Shown here in pieces: positions 1 through 5,902 of a DNA stretch of 8,771 nt (position 1 is its first letter; every line of letters starts with the position of its first letter). Below the pieces are notes generated by a model, which saw only the letters and a list, made by a program, of their open reading frames with translations, had not been told where the DNA came from and ran no database searches. The position numbers and the translations under genes are program-made. The stretch is from Candidatus Bathyarchaeota archaeon (GTDB taxonomy: Archaea > Thermoproteota > Bathyarchaeia > 40CM-2-53-6): positions 1 to 8,771 of the forward strand of contig VBBG01000189.1 in NCBI GenBank assembly GCA_005882905.1, given 5' to 3'.

Positions 1-172
1 GTGAGAGGTGGGGTCTGCCGTCCGGTCTTACCGTGGCTGCAAGCGTGAGGACTCGGCTATTGGCGAGTTCGATAACCTCGTTGGCAGTTAGGGGATTCTG
101 ACTATAGACTTCCTTGGTGTGAGAGCTGGCCTGGCTTAGAGAGTTCTTGAGGATCGAGTCTAGGCTGGACAA
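1..172 (-). CDS. PPOX / flavin-split-barrel family protein, N-terminal fragment (runs off left edge)
   Basis: A minus-strand frame is open from a TTG at 172-170 to the window edge, giving about 57 residues. It reads SSLDSILKNSLSQ, then a polar linker, then LTANEVIELANSRVLTLAA followed by TVRPDGRPHLS. The pattern of a helix, a small-residue strand 'LTLAATV' and the turn 'DGRPH' is the usual N-terminal signature of pyridoxamine 5'-phosphate oxidase-like split-barrel proteins, which bind FMN, F420 or heme. The cofactor and substrate cannot be assigned because the rest lies outside. The TTG is the only standard start in this part of the frame; the frame itself stays open further upstream into the MBL gene. 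The start lies 45 bases downstream of the MBL-fold stop, on the same strand, so co-transcription is possible. A weak TATA-like CTTATC on the minus strand (203-208) could also serve it. Family assignment rests on a short motif only. Confidence 0.6.
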   Translation of the reverse strand, partial: MSSLDSILKNSLSQASSHTKEVYSQNPLTANEVIELANSRVLTLAATVRPDGRPHLS

Positions 173-216
173 TGCTGTTTCGGTTCTGAGAAACGATAGT
201 GGGATAAGACGGTTGC

Positions 217-855
217 CTATTTGATAGGCCTTGCAGCCTCTCCTACGAAGGGATTTGCGAGCTTCTCATCGCCAATGGTGGTCTCAGGTCCATGGCCGGG
301 ATAGACTGTTGTGTCATCGTCCAGCTTGAACAGCCTCTCCCTGATGGAGCGGATGAGAGTGTCGAGGTCTCCTCCTGGAAGATCCGTCCTTCCGATTGAC
401 TGGTTGAAGAGAGCGTCACCTGTCAAGACGTATCCGTCGCCGGTTAGGCTGATGCTGCCGGGCGAATGGCCTGGAGTGTGGAGAACATGGACCGTCTCAT
501 CTCCCACCTTCAGAGAGTCTCCGTCTTTGAGGTAACCATCGGCCCTGGGCGGCGGGGGAACCTCGAATCCCATGAACTGACGCACGCGCGACTGCATCGA
601 CTGTAGTATTGGCAGGTCTTCCGGATGGATCAAGAACAGAGTCTTGGTTGCTTTCCGGACCCCGTCGACGCCCAGCACGTGATCAAAGTGAGTATGCGTC
701 GCAACAATGCGCGTTGTTTTGGCGTTGATGTCTTTGATGAACCTCACAATTCTCTCTGGCTCGTCGCCTGGATCGACGATCATCGCCTCTGCTCCGGATT
801 GAAGGAGGTAGCAGTTCGTTTGCAAGCGGCCGACTACAATGGTATGGATATTCAT
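217..855 (-). CDS. MBL-fold metallo-hydrolase, YcbL/GloC-like (glyoxalase II family)
   Basis: This is a complete metallo-beta-lactamase-fold hydrolase of about 212 residues. Counting from an upstream TTG (861), the metal-binding signature THTHFDH gives H56, H58, D60 and H61. The remaining ligands are H132 in HTPGHS, D149 in TGDA and H190 in PGHG, so a full binuclear zinc/iron site is present. The opening 'VVGRLQTNCYLL', the 'IVDPGDEP' loop and the length match small YcbL/GloC-type glyoxalase II-like enzymes, which hydrolyse thioesters such as S-lactoylglutathione. Archaea generally lack glutathione, so the real substrate may be another thiol ester; this is inference. It should be cytoplasmic, as no signal peptide is seen. 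I prefer the ATG at 855-853, two codons after the TTG, because it directly precedes the conserved NIHTIVVG strand. No Shine-Dalgarno site or strong TATA box is visible upstream. Confidence 0.9.
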   Translation of the reverse strand: MNIHTIVVGRLQTNCYLLQSGAEAMIVDPGDEPERIVRFIKDINAKTTRIVATHTHFDHVLGVDGVRKATKTLFLIHPEDLPILQSMQSRVRQFMGFEVPPPPRADGYLKDGDSLKVGDETVHVLHTPGHSPGSISLTGDGYVLTGDALFNQSIGRTDLPGGDLDTLIRSIRERLFKLDDDTTVYPGHGPETTIGDEKLANPFVGEAARPIK

Positions 856-999
856 GGTCAAGACTCTAAACTCGGAGGATAGTCATTGCCGATATCAGTT
901 AACCGTTCTCTGCTCCCATCACGAATCAAGCATAGCTTTGAACGGGGTGAGACGGATTTTCATTTGCGAATTCCAGGCTCAGAACACGCTAGAAACCGT

Positions 1000-1014
1000 T
1001 TTGCGACTCGCAAA
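1000..1014. repeat. 15-nt near-perfect palindrome, possible operator
   Basis: TTTGCGA at 1000-1006 and its exact complement TCGCAAA at 1008-1014 surround a single C. A direct copy of TTTGCGA occurs at 963-969. The palindrome lies about 97 bases upstream of the S53 TATA box. A dimeric regulator site is possible, but no regulator gene is present and such a short palindrome may be chance. Confidence 0.35.
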
Positions 1015-1104
1015 GGCGAATCTTTGCTCTAGCAGAATAAGCGCTTCGAATAGCTGCGGCAAGGGTTTTCAGCTCATAGGTATCCGTGTCTATCTTCAAG
1101 AAGC

Positions 1105-1118
1105 CAAGAACTTATAGA
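1105..1118 (+). promoter_or_regulatory. Archaeal BRE/TATA promoter for a leaderless S53 peptidase transcript
   Basis: The TATA element CTTATAGA occupies 1111-1118 and follows a purine-rich AAGAA stretch (1106-1110) suited to a BRE. Its centre lies about 26 bases upstream of the ATG at 1141. That is the normal archaeal TATA-to-start distance, so transcription would begin at or next to the start codon. The absence of a Shine-Dalgarno sequence before 1141 agrees with a leaderless message. Confidence 0.6.
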
Positions 1119-1140
1119 TAGTAGGGTCCAAGCCCTGAAC

Positions 1141-1587
1141 ATGAAGAAAATACTCGCAATATCAACACTAACAATTGCTGCCTTAATGCTAACCCCAATG
1201 AGCATAGGCCCCGTAACGAGCCTGCTCAACTTCAACTACGCACCGAACCTGAGCTATGTTCAGCTCGGGCCCTTGACGACCCTACCTCAGGGACTTCCTC
1301 TCTGCAAAAACGCCTCTCTCGGAAACATCGTCTGCTATTCACCGCCGTTCATCAAGAAAGCATACGGGTACCCATCCACCGGAGTCCTCGATGGCACGGG
1401 ACAGACGATCGTCATCGTTGACGCTTTCGGAAGCCCCACCGTTGAAAGTGACCTGGCACTGTTCGACTCGCTCTTCGGAATCCCGGCCCCCCGATGCACG
1501 GAGTGTTCTCATGGACAATCGAGACAAGCCTTGATGTGCAATACGCACATGCAATGGCCCCAGGGGCCAACATCGTCCTTGACGTAG
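1141..1587 (+). CDS. S53 (sedolisin) peptidase, N-terminal part, frame broken near 1490
   Basis: This frame encodes the start of a secreted serine-carboxyl peptidase. Residues 1-20 (MKKILAISTLTIAALMLT...) form a Sec-type signal peptide. The family catalytic domain begins around residue 65 with 'CYSPPFIKKAYGY', then GTGQTIVIVDAFGSP (85-99) and DLALFDSLFGIPAP (104-117), all typical of the first part of sedolisins. After residue 117 (about 1491) the frame is no longer sedolisin-like and ends at 1587 after unrelated residues, while the catalytic residues continue in the next frame. Only about 64 residues precede the catalytic domain, so the large pro-kumamolisin activation domain seen in bacterial relatives is absent. 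The ATG is chosen because it starts a good signal peptide just after the TATA box. As read, this product alone would be inactive. Confidence 0.75.
   Translation: MKKILAISTLTIAALMLTPMSIGPVTSLLNFNYAPNLSYVQLGPLTTLPQGLPLCKNASLGNIVCYSPPFIKKAYGYPSTGVLDGTGQTIVIVDAFGSPTVESDLALFDSLFGIPAPRCTECSHGQSRQALMCNTHMQWPQGPTSSLT
1483..1500 (+). other. Frame break within the S53 peptidase gene at a C6 run
   Basis: Sedolisin homology passes from the frame starting at 1141 to the frame of the 1494 ATG around the six-C run at 1487-1492. A change of -1 (one base missing, modulo 3) joins them as ...FGIPAP and MHGVFSWTIETSLD. Relatives normally carry more residues between 'LP.P' and the catalytic W/E..LD segment, so a short deletion seems more likely than a single-base slip. 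Confidence 0.65.
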
Positions 1588-2489
1588 CAGCCACCTCCTC
1601 AGGAAACGCTATCAATGAGGCAGAGGCTGCGGCGATCGCCGCCTTTCCGGGCGCCATCTTCTCACAAAGCTTCGGAATACCTGAGATCTTTCTTACAGCC
1701 AACAATGGCCAGATAATGCAAGCCCAGACCAACTACGCGAGCGGAGTCGCCATGGGCGACACTTTCTTCGCTTCAGCAGGGGATACCGGCGCAGATTTCG
1801 GCTTTGGTACTGAAATGTCCAACTTCCCAGCTTCAGATCTACACAACACCGCCGTAACCGGCACTCAGGGACTTCCGTACAATGCAACTGGAACTCTCAC
1901 TCCCTGCCCAACCTCTACACCTTTCTCATGCACATCAGGCCTTTCCAGCTACCACGGACCCTGCGTGCTCGGCCGCACCGTTCCGCCAAACTGCGTACCT
2001 GACGGCTATGGCGGGGAACAAGTCTGGAACGAGCCCAGCTTTGGAGCCGCCACAGGTGGAGCACCCAGCATTATCTTCGGCGTCCCATCATACCAGACCG
2101 GTCTAGGCTTACCGGCCAGAGGCCCAGACGTGGACTATAATGGAGCCATCGATGGTGGAGTCTTAGTGGTCTACGGAGGCTTCGGAAGCCCAGTCCTGTT
2201 CATCGTCGGAGGAACCAGTGCCGGCTCACCGCAATGGGCTGGCATCGCAGCTTTGGCGAACCAGGCTCGCGCTAGCCTAGGCAAGGGTCCAATCGGCGAC
2301 CTGAACCCAGTCCTCTACAGTATCTACCACAGCGCCCGGTATGCGACCGACTTCCATGACATCACTGTAGGCAACGACCAACTGGTTGGATCATCCGTTG
2401 GCTTCTCGGCAGGAACGGGCTATGATCTCGCATCAGGCATAGGCTCACCTATCGTCGACCAACTTATCGTCGACCTAGCAGCATCATAG
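1494..2489 (+). CDS. S53 (sedolisin) peptidase, catalytic part, lacking its own secretion signal
   Basis: This frame carries nearly the whole active site of a sedolisin, an endopeptidase family usually working outside the cell at acid pH. Numbering from the ATG at 1494, the catalytic Glu and Asp are E10 and D14 in WTIETSLDVQYAHAMAP. The oxyanion Asp is D97 in ASAGDTGA and the nucleophile is S242 in GGTSAGSPQWAG. Calcium ligands D289, I290, G307, G309 and D311 (FHDI ... AGTGYD) have the same spacing as in kumamolisin. Between D97 and S242 the chain is about 31 residues longer than I recall for kumamolisin; a segment there holds C138, C146, C157 and C167, possibly disulfide-bonded. The ATG at 1494 is only the first ATG after the frame change; the true protein should begin at 1141. 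Conserved catalytic and calcium residues suggest recent breakage, an assembly error, or recoding rather than long decay. Confidence 0.8.
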   Translation: MHGVFSWTIETSLDVQYAHAMAPGANIVLDVAATSSGNAINEAEAAAIAAFPGAIFSQSFGIPEIFLTANNGQIMQAQTNYASGVAMGDTFFASAGDTGADFGFGTEMSNFPASDLHNTAVTGTQGLPYNATGTLTPCPTSTPFSCTSGLSSYHGPCVLGRTVPPNCVPDGYGGEQVWNEPSFGAATGGAPSIIFGVPSYQTGLGLPARGPDVDYNGAIDGGVLVVYGGFGSPVLFIVGGTSAGSPQWAGIAALANQARASLGKGPIGDLNPVLYSIYHSARYATDFHDITVGNDQLVGSSVGFSAGTGYDLASGIGSPIVDQLIVDLAAS

Positions 2490-2505
2490 GCTAAAGTGAA
2501 GACCG

Positions 2506-2536
2506 TGGGAGGACAACCCTCCCAAACCCTCTTTTT
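2506..2536 (+). terminator. Hairpin plus T-run after the S53 peptidase
   Basis: TGGGAGG (2506-2512) pairs with CCTCCCA (2518-2524) around a five-base loop, forming a seven-pair GC-rich stem. A T5 run follows at 2532-2536, 43 bases after the stop at 2487-2489. Archaeal termination depends mainly on T-rich tracts, so the T-run may matter more than the hairpin. It also separates the convergent NHL gene. Confidence 0.5.
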
Positions 2537-2600
2537 GTTAGAACGCCCCAAAAATATCACGGTAAACTCTGCCTTCGGTCCATCCAGGTCGCGGCCTAAT

Positions 2601-4757
2601 TCAACGCCGAGCTGGGAACGGCGGAATCGTTGTACAATTTCCGACCGCTGTTGCTGGTTTCATGCATCTGTACCTGTTGGCGAGAATGATTAATGTGATC
2701 ACCGTCCCCAAGGCTGCCAGCACAGGGCCTAGATACACAGTTAGCAAAGCAAATTTGTCCACTGGCACTGTAACTCCGCCAACGCTCCCCGATGCCGGGG
2801 CGAAGACTTCAATCCGGCTATTGCCAACTCCCGATGGGTTGCCCGTATCAGAGACGTAGACATTTCCCGAATTGTCAATCGCTAGACCCTCAGGATAGAC
2901 TAATTGGCCGTTTCCCGAGCCCACTGTTCCGAAGGATGTGAGAAACGTGCCGCTTCCGGTAAACTCTTGGACCCGGTTATTGTAAGTATCGGCCACGTAC
3001 ACGTTTCCAGCTAAATCCAAAGACAAATGCCCCGGAAAATTCAACTGTCCATTTCCTGAACCAAAGCCTCCCCAAGTGGTCATGAAAGTACCAGAACTCG
3101 TGAACTTCTCGATACGATTGTTGGACGAGTCGCTGACATACACATTGTTCGAGCCGTCCACTGCAATCCCTATTGGACCGATGAACTGGCCGTTACCTGC
3201 GCCAGAGGACCCCCATTCTGCGATGTAATTTCCCGAACTGTCGAACTTCTCGACTCTATTATTGGAGTAATCCGTCACGTACACATTGTTTGAGCTGTCG
3301 ACCGCAACGCCGAACGGGCTATAGAATTGTCCATTGCCGGTCCCGAACGTACCCCACGTTGTGATGAAGGTGCCGTCTGGAGAGAATTTCTCTACTCGAT
3401 TATTCGATGAGTCGGCCACATAGACGTTCCCAGCATGGTCGAGCGCGATTCCGACTGGAGCGTTGAATTGGCCGTTTCCGGTTCCAGTCGTTCCCCAAGC
3501 CAGTACAAAAACTCCGGCTAGTGAGAACATCTGAACCCGATTGTTTCCCTCATCCGCGACATAGACATGGCCTAGGCCGTCAAATGCGTCATCATAGGGA
3601 CTAGAAAACATGCCCGGTCTTGGGTATGTGAGACTCGAGAGGTAGCCTCCTGTCCCAGCTGATAGTTTCTGAATCCTAAAGTTGTTTGAGTCCCCGACAT
3701 AGACGTTCATCCCGCTGTCGACGGCCACGCCAACCGGACTGTTGAACTGTCCCGGGAAACCGCCTGTTGAGCCTGAAATCCAGACAGCCGTGTCGCTGCA
3801 CGCGCTAAACTTCACAACATCGTTCTCAAGATTGTCGGTGACGTATACGTTGGACGCGTTGTCCGTCGCAACCATCGCAGGCTGCAACAGCGAGCTGCTC
3901 CCCCATGCGCAGACGAAACCTCCCGTTTTCGTGAATTCTGTAATATTACCCGACTGAAATGAAGTGTCACTCACGTAGACGTACGTGGGCCCTACTGCGA
4001 CCCCGAAGGGGCTCTGAAACTTTCCAACTAGGTTCGAGCCTAGACCACCAAACGAACTTACGTAGGTTCCGTCGCTTCTGAAGATCTCTACCCGCTGGTT
4101 TCCCTGGTCTGCGACGTACACGAAGCCTGTAGCATTGACGCTCAGACCTATAGGGGTCCTGAGGACGTTTGTCGTATTCCAAGTGCTCCAGGACGTAATG
4201 AAAATGCCTGCGTTCGTAAACTTCTCAATGTTGTTGTTGACTGAATCTGTAACGTACACGTTTCCCGAAGCGTCAAGAGCAGCGCCTTCTGGATTGCGGA
4301 ACTGTCCAGGTCCTATGCCGTAGGATCCCCATGAGGTGACGAATGATCCATCTCTTGCCAGCTTGACTATGGCATAGTTCTTGGCGTCAGCGATGTACAC
4401 GTTGCCCGAGGGGTCCACCGTAACCCCGTTGGGCATCATCGGACCGCCGTACGAGCCCCACTGCGAAGAGTAACTGAAAGAAGAATCTCCTACAACGGTA
4501 GGGATAGGCCCTGCTAGAGTGGCCTTAATCCCAGCTTCATGACCGCCGATCGCATTCGCAATCGAGAAAAAAAGTACGAGGAAGATGGTTCCGCAAAGGC
4601 AGTACCTTGACCTTCTCGCTATGCCTCTCTGAGAGATGCGCGAATTCGTCTTTGGTTTGGAGCTACCACGTCCTTTTCGTGCGAGATTGTTGAGACGATG
4701 GCGCTGTGCGCTTGCGGAGGCTTCGCCTTGAACATGGGATATTAGAGGATAGAGCAA
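2601..4757 (-). CDS. Membrane-anchored surface protein with twelve NHL beta-propeller repeats
   Basis: This 718-residue protein is built of twelve NHL-like repeats of about 47 residues between roughly residues 97 and 655. Each centres on a strand such as GNVYVADSSNNRVEKF, followed by 'G.F...WG..G.GNGQF..P.G.A.D'. The strand motif recurs near residues 119, 166, 213, 260, 304, 351, 398, 445, 492, 539, 586 and 633. Twelve repeats fit two six-bladed propellers. Residues 52-70 (YCLCGTIFLVLFFSIANAI) are a hydrophobic signal or anchor preceded by an unusually long, strongly basic N-terminus. Residues about 669-693 form a C-terminal membrane segment after VPVDKF, with a polar tail. The propellers probably face outward and bind proteins or glycans; no enzyme active site is visible. 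The TTG at 4757 is the only standard start before the first hydrophobic segment. A weak AATAGTAA at about 4782-4789 on the minus strand would place transcription near 4757-4760. The gene is convergent with the S53 peptidase. Confidence 0.8.
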   Translation of the reverse strand: MLYPLISHVQGEASASAQRHRLNNLARKGRGSSKPKTNSRISQRGIARRSRYCLCGTIFLVLFFSIANAIGGHEAGIKATLAGPIPTVVGDSSFSYSSQWGSYGGPMMPNGVTVDPSGNVYIADAKNYAIVKLARDGSFVTSWGSYGIGPGQFRNPEGAALDASGNVYVTDSVNNNIEKFTNAGIFITSWSTWNTTNVLRTPIGLSVNATGFVYVADQGNQRVEIFRSDGTYVSSFGGLGSNLVGKFQSPFGVAVGPTYVYVSDTSFQSGNITEFTKTGGFVCAWGSSSLLQPAMVATDNASNVYVTDNLENDVVKFSACSDTAVWISGSTGGFPGQFNSPVGVAVDSGMNVYVGDSNNFRIQKLSAGTGGYLSSLTYPRPGMFSSPYDDAFDGLGHVYVADEGNNRVQMFSLAGVFVLAWGTTGTGNGQFNAPVGIALDHAGNVYVADSSNNRVEKFSPDGTFITTWGTFGTGNGQFYSPFGVAVDSSNNVYVTDYSNNRVEKFDSSGNYIAEWGSSGAGNGQFIGPIGIAVDGSNNVYVSDSSNNRIEKFTSSGTFMTTWGGFGSGNGQLNFPGHLSLDLAGNVYVADTYNNRVQEFTGSGTFLTSFGTVGSGNGQLVYPEGLAIDNSGNVYVSDTGNPSGVGNSRIEVFAPASGSVGGVTVPVDKFALLTVYLGPVLAALGTVITLIILANRYRCMKPATAVGNCTTIPPFPARR
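2609..2753 (-). other. C-terminal membrane anchor and tail of the NHL protein
   Basis: After the last blade the protein reads VPVDKFALLTVYLGPVLAAL, then GTVITLIILANRYR. This is a proline/lysine-marked boundary, a hydrophobic span of about 25 residues and a basic stop-transfer edge. It resembles C-terminal anchors of the form 'VPVDKF.LL.PYIG' that I recall from surface proteins of Bathyarchaeia/Nitrososphaerota-type archaea. About 20 polar residues follow the anchor, longer than the short basic tail I would expect. Confidence 0.5.
2799..4463 (-). repeat. Twelve coding tandem repeats of about 141 bp (NHL blades)
   Basis: The repeats are clear at the protein level with a period of about 47 residues. 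At DNA level they are well diverged, so this is an old duplication series, not a recent expansion. Blades in the C-terminal half (from about residue 420) are the most regular, with 'GSGNGQF' or 'GTGNGQF' in most. Blade 5 (around residues 280-320, near 3800-3920) is shorter and lacks the GNGQF segment. Blade 12 has a short insertion (NPSGVG) before its last strand. Confidence 0.8.
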
Positions 4758-4986
4758 CGATGCCGCCGCCCATCTTTCAAGTTACTATTCCCGTAGAAAA
4801 CGCTTTCCTGAAAGACACCCGATTCGGTTGAGAGGAACATCGGTGGCAAGCCCCCGCTGGCTCCTTGTCTCCAGAGAGTGGGATAAGTGGGGGAACGAGG
4901 ACTCACGGAGTCAATATGAAAGTGGCCTTTCCGAGACAAGTCATCAATCCTTAAAGTGGAACTCCACATCGGCTCATCGTTCTCGA
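4758..4986. other. Intergenic region between divergent NHL and methyltransferase genes
   Basis: The methyltransferase frame is open upstream to a TTG at 4828, but translation of 4828-4986 gives a low-complexity, family-unlike sequence (WLLVSREWDKWGNED, then serine-rich). I therefore treat this as mostly non-coding promoter DNA for the two divergent genes. A short ATG-started frame at 4916-4954 (MKVAFPRQVINP) lies within it and is probably not a gene. Confidence 0.45.
4949..4958 (+). promoter_or_regulatory. TATA-like box upstream of the DNA methyltransferase
   Basis: CCTTAAAGTG has a TATA-like core (CTTAAAG) centred near 4953. A start of transcription about 26 bases downstream would fall near 4980, a few bases before the in-frame TTG at 4987. 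No Shine-Dalgarno site is present. This spacing supports the shorter start for the methyltransferase. Confidence 0.4.
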
Positions 4987-5877
4987 TTGAAACCATTCCA
5001 TCGGGTTGTCTTCGGCGACTGCAGGACTATGAAGGAAATCCCTGATGGCACGATCCACCTGATGGTCACGAGCCCACCATACTACAATGCACCTTTCGAC
5101 TATCCCGACCTCTTCGAGAACTACGCAGAGTTCCTCCAACTTGTTCGAGATCTGTCCAAAGATCTGTATCGTGTGATGGCCCCTGGGCGGATAGCATGCT
5201 TCGTCACGGACGATATGCTTGTGAAGGGTCAGAAGTATCCTGTTGTCGCTGATACCACGAGGCTAATGCTTGATGCAGGCTTTCGATACAGAGATAGGAT
5301 CGTATGGGTTAAACCCAAAGGTTACGTTCGAATAAGCCGTCGTAGCGGGGTCGTAATTCAGCACCCCTATCCGATGTACTATTATCCGGACAATATCCAA
5401 GAAAGCATTCTCGTCTTCCAGAAGGGGAAGTTCGACTACTCATACTTACGAGGACTCCCTGCAAAGGATCTCGAGAAGTCGAGAATTCCGATAGACGCCT
5501 ACAATGGTGAGGAGTGGGCTCTGACTGTGTGGAACATTACAAACGTTCTGCCTATGGGCCAGCGTTTGGAGAAGGGCATAGCAGCATTCCCAGAAGAGAT
5601 TCCGAAACGGCTAATCAGACTCTTCAGCTTTCACGGCGAAACAGTTCTGGACCCGTTCCTGGGATCGGGAACCACCATGAAGGTTGCCGAGGAACTTGGG
5701 CGTAGCTGCTGGGGTTTCGAGATAGATCGCGGATTGGAAAAGATCATCAAGCTGAAACTCGCTAGTAGCCGCCAGTCGCGCTCGAAGATTGAGTTTCTCT
5801 TCCGGAGCGACACGAATAAGTTTCGTAGATTGGCGCGGGGAAGAATGAAGAGCCCGTCTCGGACTATCGCAAGATAG
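4987..5877 (+). CDS. Beta-class DNA methyltransferase (N4-cytosine or N6-adenine), orphan
   Basis: The protein transfers a methyl group from S-adenosylmethionine to an exocyclic amino group in DNA. From the TTG at 4987 it has 296 residues. Motif IV comes first (TSPPYYN, residues 28-34), after a 'VVFGDCRTMKEIPDGTIHLM' segment typical of the family. Motif I follows late: FPEEIPKRLIRLFS, then GETVLDPFLGSGTT (about 217-230) and WGFEID. The order IV, target region, I defines the beta class, and TSPPY is common in N4-cytosine enzymes, though base specificity cannot be read safely. The last 40 or so residues are very basic. The frame continues upstream to a TTG at 4828 (349 residues), but that extension looks non-coding; the ATG at 5029 would remove the conserved FGD strand. 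No endonuclease or specificity gene is nearby, so a solitary regulatory or protective methylase is likely. It converges on lhr with 25 bases between stops. Confidence 0.85.
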   Translation: MKPFHRVVFGDCRTMKEIPDGTIHLMVTSPPYYNAPFDYPDLFENYAEFLQLVRDLSKDLYRVMAPGRIACFVTDDMLVKGQKYPVVADTTRLMLDAGFRYRDRIVWVKPKGYVRISRRSGVVIQHPYPMYYYPDNIQESILVFQKGKFDYSYLRGLPAKDLEKSRIPIDAYNGEEWALTVWNITNVLPMGQRLEKGIAAFPEEIPKRLIRLFSFHGETVLDPFLGSGTTMKVAEELGRSCWGFEIDRGLEKIIKLKLASSRQSRSKIEFLFRSDTNKFRRLARGRMKSPSRTIAR

Positions 5878-5902
5878 CTGGCTCAGCGCGTATGATAGGG
5901 GT

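Larger units (their letters stand above)
862..1140. other. Intergenic regulatory gap between divergent MBL-fold and S53 peptidase genes
   Basis: This 279-base spacer separates two divergent genes. I see no tRNA-like or convincing protein-coding content. The plus frame open across it (839-1117) codes for a serine/cysteine-rich peptide with no recognisable pattern. The spacer holds a clear TATA box next to the peptidase start, a 15-nt palindrome at 1000-1014, and the small palindromes AAGCGCTT (1039-1046) and TTCGAA (1045-1050). The MBL-side promoter is not obvious. Confidence 0.6.

Noticed and set aside
839..1117. Plus-strand open frame of 92 codons in the MBL/S53 spacer
   Set aside because: Its product is cysteine- and serine-rich with no pattern of a folded protein, it overlaps the start of the MBL gene, and it ends inside the S53 TATA box.
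1486..1494. Programmed -1 ribosomal frameshift at the C6 run
   Set aside because: The run would allow slippage, but no strong downstream stem was seen and the joined protein would still lack family residues at the junction.
1494..1494. ATG at 1494 as a true start of a separate small peptidase
   Set aside because: It would lack a secretion signal and the first strands of the catalytic domain, which are found directly upstream in the other frame.
2799..4463. Tandem DNA repeats as a CRISPR or satellite array
   Set aside because: The roughly 141-base periodicity is explained by protein repeats; the DNA copies are diverged and there are no identical repeats with unique spacers.
4828..4986. N-terminal extension of the methyltransferase from a TTG at 4828
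   Set aside because: The added 53 residues do not resemble the family, and a TATA-like box lies inside this stretch just before the TTG at 4987.
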